DNA from: an uncultured Desulfovibrio sp.
GTDB taxonomy: Bacteria; Desulfobacterota; Desulfovibrionia; Desulfovibrionales; Desulfovibrionaceae
DNA length: 48,316 nucleotides
Reading direction: 5' to 3'
Assembly (NCBI GenBank): GCA_910587035.1
Contig: CAJUMQ010000019.1
Location: forward strand, 1 to 48,316
Position 1 is the first letter of the stretch, and every line of letters starts with the position of its first letter. Of this stretch, positions 7,199 to 15,819 are shown piece by piece. Below the pieces are notes generated by a model. That model ran no database searches. It was not told the DNA's origin and was given only the letters and a program-made list of their open reading frames with translations. Both the position numbers and the translations under genes were made by a program.

Positions 7199-7939
7199 TC
7201 AATTTTCATTTTCCTCACCTCCTCTCACTGCCTGGATCGTATCTGTCAGCTCAAACTCCACTTCAAACTCCATCTCCCTGCTGTAGCCATTGAGGGCCTC
7301 GTCAAATATCTGTTCCAGCAATTCAACAAGGGAAGCCGATTTTTTGGGATTGCCATCCACAGCCTCTATTATTTCCAGGCTTCTTGCCTCAAAGGATGTC
7401 TTTATGTCTGCGGCCAGGGCCACAGCCCTTGCGGCCAGTTCAAGATGCACCCTTTCTCTGGCTATGTACCTGCCTTTTTGCACAGCCAGCGCAAATTCAT
7501 CCCTGTCAGCGCCAGCCTTGAGTTTTCTGATCTCCTCCTCTTCCTTGCGCCTGCGTCTGTCCGCGGCCTTTTCCGCCACAACATCTGGCGTGCCGGCCAT
7601 GGGCAGTGTGGCAAAGTAGCGTTCCACATCCCTTAGCCTGAATGTCCCGTCAGCCTGCTTTTTCAGCCTGCCAGCATTTATGTCATTAAAGAGCTTGCTT
7701 TTCTTGACCTTGCGGCCACATTCCTCGGCATGTGCCAGAACCGCCCTGTAATCCTTGAGATTTGTATTCGCCTGCATTGCGCTCTCCAAAAGTTTGGAGG
7801 CGCGCTCAAACGCGGCCAGGTTTGCGGGAGACCGATCCTCGAGTACAGCGCGCTTGGCGTTTTCCTTGGCTGTAAGCAGGACCTTGATGTCTGTTTTGGC
7901 GCTCTGTTCCAGCAGTTCTTCCATGTTCTGTTCAGACAT
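7199..7939 (-). CDS. Phage terminase small subunit, Nu1-like
   Basis: Predicted DNA-recognition subunit of the packaging motor. From the ATG at 7939 (leader GGGAGATCGC) it is 246 residues. A Nu1-type winged-helix segment, KKSKLFNDINAGRLKKQADG followed by TFRLRDVERYFATL, lies near 80-115. It is followed by a very charged helical region (RRRRKEEEEIRKLK) and a C-terminal tail rich in acidic residues that could contact the large subunit. It directly precedes terL, and a hairpin-rich, possible cos region lies upstream. The length is greater than Nu1 (181 residues). Confidence 0.78.
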   Translation of the reverse strand: MSEQNMEELLEQSAKTDIKVLLTAKENAKRAVLEDRSPANLAAFERASKLLESAMQANTNLKDYRAVLAHAEECGRKVKKSKLFNDINAGRLKKQADGTFRLRDVERYFATLPMAGTPDVVAEKAADRRRRKEEEEIRKLKAGADRDEFALAVQKGRYIARERVHLELAARAVALAADIKTSFEARSLEIIEAVDGNPKKSASLVELLEQIFDEALNGYSREMEFEVEFELTDTIQAVRGGEENEN

Positions 7940-7959
7940 GCGATCTCCCTGGGCTTGCC

Positions 7960-8168
7960 CCGCGCCCAAGCGCGGAGCTATTCAAACCTTGCCAGAAAGG
8001 TTCTCTCTCTCTGCAAGATCCCCTCCATTGATTTTAGCTGTTGGAGGGCATAAACTCGCTTTGGTGTGTTTTTGCGGGTTTATGCCCCATGCACCCGGCG
8101 CGCGGAAATATAGGAGATTTCCGCGCGCCATTCATTAGTCGGCAGGCAATGGCCTGCGCCGGCTAATG
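7960..8168. other. Non-coding region with five hairpins; candidate cos site
   Basis: Five stems fill the gap upstream of the small terminase gene: 7960-7965/7970-7975; 7985-7990/7997-8002; 8046-8059/8074-8087 (14 bp, one wobble); 8097-8109/8117-8129 (13 bp perfect, loop ATAGGAG); and 8133-8168, which ends at the DUF488 stop. In lambda the cos site lies in just this place, beside gene Nu1. Whether these are DNA sites or RNA folds cannot be told from the sequence. Confidence 0.55.
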
Positions 8169-8531
8169 CTAGAGCAGACTGCCCTGGCGATTTGCCGGAG
8201 CAATCCATTCAGGCATATCCATGCCAAGATGGGTTTTGGCGTATTCCGCCAGTATCCGTCTGTGACACTGTTCCGGATCAGCTTCGTAGCAGCACAAAAT
8301 CGGCTCCGGAGTCCTGGCCACTATTGCATCCAGATATTCACGCAAACCGGCTCCACCAGGAAAACGCTCTATCAAATCCCGCAAATAGCATTCGCTCCAG
8401 TTTTCCGCTTTTGGGTTGGATGGAGCGAGTCTTGGAGCGCGTGGGCCATTCCAGTATCTCGGCGCCCACTTGGCTATGCAGACCTTGCGGCCGTGGGGCG
8501 CCTTGCTGCTGAAATAGGATGTCTGAATCAT
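8169..8531 (-). CDS. DUF488 family protein
   Basis: A 120-residue protein of the DUF488 family, recognised by the start IQTSYFSSKAP, by KWAPRYW, and by the C-terminal motif ILCCYEADPEQCHRRILAEY, whose Cys-Tyr-Glu and Cys-His-Arg residues are the family signature. The biochemical role of DUF488 is not established; members turn up in phages and next to DNA-processing genes. Good AGGAGGAG ribosome site. It is placed between the duplicated-domain gene and the hairpin region. Confidence 0.8.
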   Translation of the reverse strand: MIQTSYFSSKAPHGRKVCIAKWAPRYWNGPRAPRLAPSNPKAENWSECYLRDLIERFPGGAGLREYLDAIVARTPEPILCCYEADPEQCHRRILAEYAKTHLGMDMPEWIAPANRQGSLL

Positions 8532-8543
8532 TTCTCCTCCTGT

Positions 8544-9308
8544 TTAAAATGGCACTTCGTCAATTTCATATTGCCCGAAGTCTTGCTTACCCACATCCAG
8601 TCCCAGCGCCTCGCACACAAGCTCGTCACAAACCCTGCTGAGGAATGATGTGCGTGGCTTGTAATCCAGAAGCCAGTCCACAAGCTCCTGGACGCTGTCA
8701 AACTTGTACTCCATCGCAACCTGGTCAATTGCGCTGCACATGGGATTATGTGTCAGCAGGTTCGGCATTTTGCGGTTTATCTCATTGATGACCTCCCTGC
8801 CATGCTTCAGCAGCTCGGGTGTTATCAATATTTTTCCAGACCATATCTCGTCATATTTCTCATAGGCTGTATCTGTCATTTCGCGAGCCAGCTTGTTGCA
8901 ATTCCTGATAACAGCCATAATTTCAGCAGTTGCCATCGTGCTTGCAATTTCAATCTCTCTTTCAGAACATCCCAGGAGCCTTCCCTGTAAAAGCGCCTGA
9001 TAAATATTTTCCTCATGGTGTCCGCGAGGTTCATAGTTAAGAAGATATTCCACAAGGGCGGCGCTGTTATCAAATCCATGACGGCTGGCAATCTCACCAA
9101 TTTCCGGCCTCTCATGATTGCGCATGAGCATGTTTGGCATCTTGCGGTTTATGGCGGCAATCACATTCTCACCCATGGCGGCGAGTTCAGGTGTTATCTT
9201 TATGCCATCAGTCCAGATGGCGTCATACCTGCTGTAAGCTTTCCTTGTCATGGCTCTTGCCTGTTTGCGGCACCGTTTCTGAATATCCACAATTTCCATA
9301 ATATCCAT
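8544..9308 (-). CDS. Unknown phage protein with a duplicated 79-residue unit
   Basis: I do not recognise the family. From the ATG at 9308 (leader AAGGAGCCGGTT) it is 254 residues. Residues 17-95 and 141-219 are two copies of the same unit. Shared features are AR(A/E)MT..AY.(R/K)YD.IW, ITPEL, INRKMPN(M/L)L and a closing (V/L)..LL(N/D)Y(E/K)PR. The linker contains LLQGRLLGCSEREIEIAS. The C-terminus is acidic. No membrane segment or catalytic motif is visible. It lies between replication genes and DUF488 and may be an early or middle gene. A helical protein-binding role would fit but is a guess. Confidence 0.75.
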   Translation of the reverse strand: MDIMEIVDIQKRCRKQARAMTRKAYSRYDAIWTDGIKITPELAAMGENVIAAINRKMPNMLMRNHERPEIGEIASRHGFDNSAALVEYLLNYEPRGHHEENIYQALLQGRLLGCSEREIEIASTMATAEIMAVIRNCNKLAREMTDTAYEKYDEIWSGKILITPELLKHGREVINEINRKMPNLLTHNPMCSAIDQVAMEYKFDSVQELVDWLLDYKPRTSFLSRVCDELVCEALGLDVGKQDFGQYEIDEVPF

Positions 9309-9385
9309 AACCGGCTCCTTGACTTTCAGATTTTTTGGAGCCAGTCTGACTTTGCATTTGGTGGTCAAATCTGGCCCCATTTCAG

Positions 9386-9415
9386 GGCGGCAATCTGCTT
9401 TTGCCGCCTTTTTTT
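9386..9415 (+). terminator. Plus-strand intrinsic terminator inside the minus-strand phage operon
   Basis: GGCGGCAA (9386-9393) pairs with TTGCCGCC (9401-9408), followed by seven Ts on the plus strand. On the minus strand no T-run follows, so it would stop transcription against the direction of the neighbouring genes. Confidence 0.6.
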
Positions 9416-9695
9416 ACAGGCCCAAACCTGGCAGGAAGATTTGCCCCTTTCTTACCGGAGACTTTGGCAGGGGAATGCCCGGCAGGATGTACTGATTGCC
9501 AAGACCGGGATGCCACATGCTCTGGGTCTTGCCACCGCTTTTCGCAGTGTGGCGCATCTGCTTCTCCTCTTTCCAGGCCAGAGCAAGAGAGCAGGCAAAA
9601 TATGTTCTGGGCTTCCCCCCAAACCTTCCCGCGCCCGCGCGCGCCATCTCCCAGGCCATGTTCATTATTTTTGAAAGATTGCTGCTGCTTTTCAT
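9414..9695 (-). CDS. Small phage protein of the 'NLSKIM...AWE' type, function unknown
   Basis: A 93-residue basic protein. Its N-terminal helix pair, NLSKIMNMAWEMARAG followed by YFACSLALAWKEEK, is a pattern I recall from many small phage proteins encoded with replication genes. No function has been assigned that I know of. The ATG at 9695 has GGAG seven bases upstream; the frame extends to 9731 without a better start. The C-terminal half is rich in Gly, Pro and Lys and looks disordered. Confidence 0.6.
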   Translation of the reverse strand: MKSSSNLSKIMNMAWEMARAGAGRFGGKPRTYFACSLALAWKEEKQMRHTAKSGGKTQSMWHPGLGNQYILPGIPLPKSPVRKGQIFLPGLGL

Positions 9696-9786
9696 CTCTA
9701 CTCCACCTGTATTGATGTAAGTTATTGACATAACTAAACAATACCATAAAAGCTCCTTTTGTAAAGAAATAATTCAATAAAAACTC

Positions 9787-11154
9787 CTAGTTATGAAATT
9801 TTTTTAACCATTTTGCATATGCTTCGGCTAGGCTCCATTTGCCAAGCTCCCCATAATAATTCAGCCTGTAACCGCCATGCTCCGAGCCATCCAGCCTTTT
9901 ATGAAGTTTGTATATGCCACGGTATTTCATGCTGACAGGATGGCGTGAAAAGGCTGTTGTTATGGCAAAACGCCAATCTTCAGGAATCTTCTTTGACAGA
10001 AGCAGCCTTACTTCATGGGATTGAATGAACATGAGCACAAGTTTTGCCAGTCTCGGTTCCGCATCGCTTGGCACGGCAAGGTCCGATTGCTGGTATATCT
10101 GTGGTCCTAGTTCCGGGAGCGCCCATTCCGCGTTTCCCTTGCCAAGCTTGAAGTCGGCCTTGCCTATGATTTGTCTGTCCAGACAGAAGGCCACAGACAA
10201 AACAAGTCCAGCCAGATAATAATCCACCCGCGCCGACATAAAGAGTTCGTTCATGCGCACGGTCTGCTCATGGTTGAGGATCATGATTCCCGGCTCCTCT
10301 TTTCCGCCGAGCTTCCTGTCAAATGGTAAAATTGGCCCGGGTGAGCGCGACACAAGATAGCTTCTGGTGACGATGGTCTTCCTGCTGTGGCCGGCATAGG
10401 CATAGGTGATGCTCTTGCGGCCCTTATGGACAACGGCGACTGGTTCACCCAGAAGTTTTTCAATCTCCGGCAATGGCCGCTCCATGATTATCATCCACTC
10501 CCGGAATGCGGTTATCTGTTCATAAATAACCGTGTCTTTGAAACTGATTTCCGCATATGGCGGGGGAGTCCAGTCTGCGGCTGCCGCAAGCATCCTTTCC
10601 TGCTTGATGTAGTCATTGCTGCCAAAGGTTGGCGGCGCTATGAACACGGCATGGTCATGATCCTGCGAGTCAAGAAATTCGCCGGCATCCTGCGCGATAT
10701 AGTCAAAGCCATCTCCCCGGTTCAAATGGGCCCTGTAGGCTTGTAGCTTGATGACGGTTTTTTCCATAAGCTTTTGCCAGTCATGCCTGTAATTGGCAAT
10801 GACACGCCTGTGCCATGCGTTTTTATTCTGCCAGACCTGACGCAGATCCAGCATGATGCTGACCGAGGCCGCCAGACGCTCCGAATTTGAGCAATCCAGA
10901 AAGCCCTTCAGATGCTCCGGGCAGCCTTTCTTTTCATGGATTTTTATTTCACGACCTGCCAGATAGGCTCCGAGAGCGCTTGTATAAAGAGTTATGTCAC
11001 AGCCGGTAATTTTGCCCCTGTAACCGCCAGAACGCAGAGCGGCGCCGACAGTGAAGTTGCCGGCACAGGGCAGAAGCACCGGGACGGAGATTTCACTTGC
11101 ATATGCGGCAAGCACCTTGCGGAGAGGTCCGGCTATGGAGCCAAGAAAACTCAT
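9787..11154 (-). CDS. Methyltransferase-like phage protein with altered catalytic motif
   Basis: A 455-residue protein. Its N-terminal part looks like an adenine-methyltransferase fold: PCAGNFTVG (29-37) in the cofactor-loop position, GCDI (51-54) as the acidic strand end, and IAPPTFGSNDY (172-182) where a DPPY catalytic motif is expected. The Asp and Tyr are changed, so it may be inactive or act on another substrate. The C-terminal 200 residues are unfamiliar. Its start overlaps the stop of the ParB-like gene by 4 bp, which suggests partners. I suspect an anti-restriction or DNA-modification role but cannot show it. Confidence 0.55.
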   Translation of the reverse strand: MSFLGSIAGPLRKVLAAYASEISVPVLLPCAGNFTVGAALRSGGYRGKITGCDITLYTSALGAYLAGREIKIHEKKGCPEHLKGFLDCSNSERLAASVSIMLDLRQVWQNKNAWHRRVIANYRHDWQKLMEKTVIKLQAYRAHLNRGDGFDYIAQDAGEFLDSQDHDHAVFIAPPTFGSNDYIKQERMLAAAADWTPPPYAEISFKDTVIYEQITAFREWMIIMERPLPEIEKLLGEPVAVVHKGRKSITYAYAGHSRKTIVTRSYLVSRSPGPILPFDRKLGGKEEPGIMILNHEQTVRMNELFMSARVDYYLAGLVLSVAFCLDRQIIGKADFKLGKGNAEWALPELGPQIYQQSDLAVPSDAEPRLAKLVLMFIQSHEVRLLLSKKIPEDWRFAITTAFSRHPVSMKYRGIYKLHKRLDGSEHGGYRLNYYGELGKWSLAEAYAKWLKKFHN

Positions 11155-11927
11155 TGCGCTACCTCCTGTATAGCCGCCTCAGTCTCCTTTTCCAGCCAGT
11201 CGGATGCGATCTCCATAAGCCGTGTCATGGCAAGCGAACTGTCACGAATTTTTTCAGCATGTTTTACATCAGCCAGCAGTTTGATGAATTCCTCATATTG
11301 CCGTCCTGGACACACATAGACCGCAGAGGATTTTTTGGCCGAGTCGGCAATGGCGTCCAAAATTTCAGACAGCTGCTCCTTTTCCCCGTCTGTAAACATG
11401 AATGAGACCATATGCGCGGGAACTTGCGGAGTGGAGAAGTTGACAAGCTCCACATCGCCAAGCTCCTTAAGGGATTCGGAATCAAGGCCGGCATACAGCT
11501 TGTCCTGAACCGATTCAATCTGCGCCCATAAATTTGCCAGAATGCTCTGGTCATCCTCGCCAACAAGGGCATTATGCGAAAGCTGGATTGCAATTCTGCG
11601 GCTCCTGTCCAGCTCCTCCGTGATCACCAGCACAAGAATGTGCGAAATTCCCGCTTCAATGCTGGCCTGCACACGATGATTGCCGGATAAAACCTCCAGC
11701 TTGCCATCCTCGTGGCGATAACAGAGTGGAACCGATGACAGCCTTTTGTCTGCGGCAATGTTGTCCCGCAGCTGGCGGAATGTCTCCCGCTTGAAAAATC
11801 TGGCATTGTCCTTGAGAAGCTTGAGACTGGATGGCTCCACCACCTGAAGCACCATGCCGCCGCCAAACATCTCCTGGCTGATTGATTCAAGTTCGGCATT
11901 GCGCCGACACAGCAAATTATTATCCAT
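11151..11927 (-). CDS. ParB/Srx-fold protein
   Basis: A 258-residue protein with a ParB/sulfiredoxin-type domain in its first half. LEVLSGNHRVQASIEAGI (78-95) contains the GNHR box, the nucleotide-binding motif of the fold, after a region giving SVPLCYRHEDGK. The second half is helical and charged, without a recognisable ParB HTH. Phages often carry such stand-alone ParB-like proteins next to methyltransferases, and here the next gene is methyltransferase-like and overlaps by 4 bp. A partitioning role is unlikely for an integrated phage. NTPase or nuclease activity is possible. Confidence 0.7.
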   Translation of the reverse strand: MDNNLLCRRNAELESISQEMFGGGMVLQVVEPSSLKLLKDNARFFKRETFRQLRDNIAADKRLSSVPLCYRHEDGKLEVLSGNHRVQASIEAGISHILVLVITEELDRSRRIAIQLSHNALVGEDDQSILANLWAQIESVQDKLYAGLDSESLKELGDVELVNFSTPQVPAHMVSFMFTDGEKEQLSEILDAIADSAKKSSAVYVCPGRQYEEFIKLLADVKHAEKIRDSSLAMTRLMEIASDWLEKETEAAIQEVAQ

Positions 11928-11939
11928 GATTATGCTCCA

Positions 11940-13652
11940 TTATTTTTGGGCCAGAAGTTCCCACATGCGCAGCAGATTTGCTGACGTTATCTTTTGCGCG
12001 GGATGATCGGACAGCCACATCCACAAGGCGCGCGATGTGGCCTGATGCCGCCAGAACAGAGCAAACTTGCCCTGTCCCCAAAGCTTGTCTGGAAATTCCC
12101 AGCTAAAGCCGGTGCGGTTGCCAGCCTCATCCACATTTGACAGAAAGGCGACCGGCAGCTCCCGCCATAAAAGCCAGATAATAGCCACGTCCAGAAAAAT
12201 GCTGTCCAGCTCTGCGCCTTTTGGGAGCGCGCCTGACAGCAGCTTCAGCTCGTGGGAAGTGAAGTCATTTATTGAGGCCCACTCACAAGGGCCAGGCTGT
12301 GTTTCATTCCAGCGCGACATTTCCAGACGCCAGTCATCAGCCATTGCCCGCGCTTCAACCCTGGCCCGGGCCTCCGATGGCCAACTTCCTTTTATATTTT
12401 TCAAATTCGGGCTTGCCCCCGCTCCCCAATCATTCTGACCAGAAGCGGTTGTGTCCATGTTTCCACTTTTGACAAATGCTTGAATCTCCTGACTTTTATG
12501 TGATAAGCTACTCCCGTGGACTTCCGGATCCTTTTCAGGAAGCCTGACGCTTGCAGGCAATGCGGTCTCAATCCATTCGCGGATATCCACTCCCAGGGCA
12601 AAGGCATCACCCGGATCCTTCCCCTCCGGCGTTGGCCAGCGGACCGCGTTTGTGTAATTCTCTTCCCAAAAGTCGCAGCCCTCGGCTCCTGCATTGTCGT
12701 AGTCCAGTGCAACGCACACTCTGGAGGCTGTTTCAAGGAAGCGATTGCATCTGGAATCTGGCTTGCCCCTGTTCGTCCTGACAGCCAGGGCGCCGGCCAC
12801 GCCTCCGCTTGCGTGATGGATAAGCATGGCGTCTAGCTCCGCCTCCGTGATAAAATAGACGGCCAGGGGACGCGCCAGTGACGACTGGAGAAACAGGGGA
12901 CCGTGATATGAGCCTTCAATCTCCAGATATTTGGGCCCGTTTTCTTTCAAATCCGTCCTGTGCCTGCGGATGCGCAGGTTCAATACGGCTCCCGAAGTGC
13001 TGAATGTTGGGATCAGTACGCCACGGGGAATAAACAGCTTGTCGTGAACCTTGCCATTCTGTCCCGTTTTGGGTGCAAGCCCGAAAGCCTTGCGGGGCCG
13101 GAAACGGCCATGATATTTTTCGCTTTCCTCACCCAGATAGCCAAGCCGGTATGTCCTTATGGCATCCTCAAAAATTCCTCTGGCGTTCAGCCACTGGATG
13201 GCAGATGGGCAATCCCAGATTTTCTTTTCAGCTTCCTCCACCAGCTTTAGCGCGCGAGCCTGCCACTCCAGTGACGGCTCTTCCATTGCCTTGGGTGTCC
13301 AGGAATTGATCCGGTTGGTGGGGGGCTCAGCTGGCGCATGACGGCGGCGTAAGGGTATTTTTTCTCCCTGAATGCCGAGCTGGCCCAGGGCTTCCCTGAA
13401 GGTCAGGCCGTCAATCTTCGTGAGATAAGCAATGGTGTCCCCGCTTCTGCCGCATTGGCGACAGGACCATATGCCAGTTATGCCATGCTTTGCGCAGGCC
13501 TCACCGAGATTGTCGGAACGCTCCGGCCAGATCATGAAGCGGTCAGACCTGCCAGGCTCACCGCCGCATAGCGGACATGGGCCATTCCAGCCATTGCCCT
13601 GATGACGTACCGCCTGTCCAAAGCGGGTTCTGTAAAAGTCAAGAAGTTGCAT
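11940..13652 (-). CDS. DNA primase with CHC2-type zinc finger and Toprim domain
   Basis: Predicted to make primers for phage replication. The N-terminal zinc finger is visible as CPLCGGEP and, 35 residues later, WSCRQCGRSGDTIAYL (about 26-80). A Toprim core follows: FITEAELDAMLIH gives the catalytic Glu, and VCVALDYDNAGAEG the Asp-x-Asp, near 250-320. The C-terminal 200 residues hold a separate helical domain ending in ITSANLLRMWELLAQK. The ATG at 13652 is preferred over the one at 13670, which has no ribosome site, but GGAAAG is only moderate. It follows the helicase gene after a 220-bp AT-rich gap. Confidence 0.85.
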   Translation of the reverse strand: MQLLDFYRTRFGQAVRHQGNGWNGPCPLCGGEPGRSDRFMIWPERSDNLGEACAKHGITGIWSCRQCGRSGDTIAYLTKIDGLTFREALGQLGIQGEKIPLRRRHAPAEPPTNRINSWTPKAMEEPSLEWQARALKLVEEAEKKIWDCPSAIQWLNARGIFEDAIRTYRLGYLGEESEKYHGRFRPRKAFGLAPKTGQNGKVHDKLFIPRGVLIPTFSTSGAVLNLRIRRHRTDLKENGPKYLEIEGSYHGPLFLQSSLARPLAVYFITEAELDAMLIHHASGGVAGALAVRTNRGKPDSRCNRFLETASRVCVALDYDNAGAEGCDFWEENYTNAVRWPTPEGKDPGDAFALGVDIREWIETALPASVRLPEKDPEVHGSSLSHKSQEIQAFVKSGNMDTTASGQNDWGAGASPNLKNIKGSWPSEARARVEARAMADDWRLEMSRWNETQPGPCEWASINDFTSHELKLLSGALPKGAELDSIFLDVAIIWLLWRELPVAFLSNVDEAGNRTGFSWEFPDKLWGQGKFALFWRHQATSRALWMWLSDHPAQKITSANLLRMWELLAQK

Positions 13653-13876
13653 CTTTCCAGACCCTTCCATATAAATTTTATATTAACTACTTATTTTATT
13701 TATCTTTTTACTTAAATGGAAAGATGGAAAGATATTAAGTATATATTAACGCATGTATGCATGTGCGCACATTGCGCGTGGAAATATGCCTGCAATAGTT
13801 CCAACTTTCCATTTTTAGAAATAGCAAGTAAATACAAGCTATTATTCCCATATACCTCTGGAAACTTGCGGAAAGA
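13653..13876. other. AT-rich intergenic region with GGAAAG repeats and a 12-bp palindrome; possible origin or operator
   Basis: TGGAAAGA occurs twice in tandem (13717-13732). Inverted copies of the core occur at 13805-13812 and just before the primase start, and another direct copy is near 13869. A perfect palindrome, ATGTGCGCACAT, is at 13761-13772, next to an alternating GCATGTATGC. Iterons plus an AT-rich stretch between helicase and primase genes would fit a replication origin or a control site. No ORF here looks real. Confidence 0.4.
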
Positions 13877-15499
13877 TTACCGTTCATTGCGCTGGGCATC
13901 CAAAGCCTCCTGTCCTTCTGGGTTCAAACGAATGCCAAGACGCCACATGCCATTGCTCCGCTTGGATGGGATGTCTTTTTTATTCAGCATCTCTGCAAAT
14001 TTTTTGGCCGAGATACTGAAACGTCTGTCACGGTTGCGCGCGTACCAAATGCAAAAGGCTTCATGGATATCTGCGGACGGTATTCTGTATTTATAGAGTT
14101 CCGGATTTTCCTGATGCGGTTCCTGCTCACACCATTCACCTATGAACAGGCCCACGTCATCCCAGCTGGCGCGCTGCTGCCGAGTCCAGTCTCGCACCTT
14201 GTCGGGAATTTTCAGACCATCTTTCAGATATTCCATGCAGCCCATAACCATACGCGCAAGCACACCTTTAGCCTCTGCGCTGATCTTTTCAAAAATGTCC
14301 TTGTCAGCTGGGCGCTCGTATGGCTGTTCCGGATTTTCCACAAATGAGAGTGGCCATTTGACAAGAATGGCCCGGGACCAAAAAGCGGAATCGTCCGACT
14401 TGGCTTTTGGCAATTCATTTGTGGTCATGATTGGCAAATGTGTCTGAAGCCAGGTTGTCTGCAGTTTATCCTGCAACCCTCTGGCTGTTATGTAGCCCCC
14501 GCCGCTTAGTTTTTTCAGTTTTGCCAGAGCGAATCTCTGCCCTTCCTCAGCCTCATTGATCCAGGCAATACACATTCCACGCAGTGCCAGAACATCTGGA
14601 GATGGCGCAGAACTATTGCGCGTCTGCTGGATTTGCAAAAACATTTCAACAGGCACATCACCAGAAAGTTCCTGTCCCAGCACATGGGTAACAAGCTTGA
14701 TAAGGGTATCCTTGCCATTGCGGCCATGCTCTCCCCAGAAAATCACAAAAATATGGTCTTTCCGTTCTGTTACGAGGCCATATCCCAGAAGTCGCCAGAT
14801 GAAATCAACCAGCTCCCGGTCACCATCCATTGAGCGCAGCAAAAATTGATTTGTTTCAGGGCAGGGTTCATCAAGTCCTAGCAGAGCCGGATCGTATTCA
14901 GTGGCAATAGAGTTGAGAATATATTGCTCCGGTTTGCCCGGATGCAGTTCTCCTGTCCGCAAATCTATGACACCATTTGGGCAGGCCTTGAGGTAATGCT
15001 GTTTGTCAATGTGCTTTGGAAGAATGACAAGCGGGTCACGAATGCGCCTGATCATCTGCATCAGCTTGTCCTGCCCGGGAATGTCACGCAGCTGGTTCAC
15101 CCGGCGAATGACAGTGTCCACCATATTTTGGATGGCGCCTTTTCTTGTTTTGTCCGTCTCCTCATCTGCCTTTGCCTGTAGATTATCTGCCAGTCTCAAA
15201 TACAGATCGCATATATCTTCTATATTTTGCTTTGCTTCTTCATAATCCTCTTCTATCCAGTGATGTCCACCCCATATCAAAAATCTTTCCCAATATTTTA
15301 CATATACAACTTGACCTCTGAACAATCTGCAATAAAGTTTTGCATCTCCTGCTCTGTTCTCGTTCAAATATCCTTTAAGTTCATCATCTGTGATTTCAGA
15401 TTTTTTAGAATTTAAATCCTTACTCTTATTATTTTTTGCTTCTCTCTCTGCTTTTGCTCTTGCTTCAACTTTAGTGCGTATATCATAATTTTTAGACAT
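13877..15499 (-). CDS. Phage/plasmid replicative helicase, P4/D5 family
   Basis: A 540-residue superfamily 3 helicase of the kind found in P4-type phages. The D5_N domain spans roughly 100-240 and contains ACPNGVIDLRTGEL. Walker A is GEHGRNGKDTL (256-266), with Asp after the Lys where Ser is usual. Walker B is CIAWINEAEEG near 310-320, and sensor 1 is PIMTTNELP. The first 40 residues are a basic, lysine-rich tail. The primase domain usually fused at the N-terminus is absent, and a separate primase gene follows. It is the first gene of the leftward phage operon, with a promoter just upstream. Confidence 0.92.
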   Translation of the reverse strand: MSKNYDIRTKVEARAKAEREAKNNKSKDLNSKKSEITDDELKGYLNENRAGDAKLYCRLFRGQVVYVKYWERFLIWGGHHWIEEDYEEAKQNIEDICDLYLRLADNLQAKADEETDKTRKGAIQNMVDTVIRRVNQLRDIPGQDKLMQMIRRIRDPLVILPKHIDKQHYLKACPNGVIDLRTGELHPGKPEQYILNSIATEYDPALLGLDEPCPETNQFLLRSMDGDRELVDFIWRLLGYGLVTERKDHIFVIFWGEHGRNGKDTLIKLVTHVLGQELSGDVPVEMFLQIQQTRNSSAPSPDVLALRGMCIAWINEAEEGQRFALAKLKKLSGGGYITARGLQDKLQTTWLQTHLPIMTTNELPKAKSDDSAFWSRAILVKWPLSFVENPEQPYERPADKDIFEKISAEAKGVLARMVMGCMEYLKDGLKIPDKVRDWTRQQRASWDDVGLFIGEWCEQEPHQENPELYKYRIPSADIHEAFCIWYARNRDRRFSISAKKFAEMLNKKDIPSKRSNGMWRLGIRLNPEGQEALDAQRNER

Positions 15500-15516
15500 T
15501 ATATTTACCCACCCAA

Positions 15517-15522
15517 ATTATA
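15517..15522 (-). promoter_or_regulatory. -10 element of the leftward phage replication operon
   Basis: A consensus TATAAT lies on the minus strand 18 nt ahead of the helicase ATG, with GGTGGG between them as ribosome site. The matching -35 (TTCTGT at 16 bp) is weak, which suggests control by an activator. Confidence 0.45.
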
Positions 15523-15819
15523 TAGACAATTGACCATGACAGAACATATTCCGCCTGTATTGATATTCCGAAATTCCGCGCCTTTGGTTCCATGAATCGC
15601 GGCCAAATGGTGGGGTGATACGCCCGTTGGGCGCAATGTCCGGCCAGAAGGACCCGCTCGGCCACAGGAACAGATGAGGCCTAGGGCCCTGAAAGTGAAA
15701 GCGCATTGGAACTTTCTGGCCCGGTTCAGTTTTTATTTGGGGGGTGAGGGGGGCACTCCGCTTGCGGAGAGGTGAGGGCAGGCGCCGGCGTCTGCGAGGC
15801 TTGGTCGCAATGATGTCGC
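15523..15819. other. Junction between prophage and chromosome, no gene recognised
   Basis: About 300 bp between the helicase promoter and the tRNA terminator. It has a GC-rich section with CTCCGCTTGCGGAG hairpin (15756-15769) and G-rich repeats of the type GGTGAGGG. An open frame on the minus strand (15518-15844) gives an Arg/Pro-rich 108-residue product with no family resemblance or ribosome site, which I regard as spurious. The phage attachment junction should lie here or in the tRNA, but the second copy is outside the window. Confidence 0.4.
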
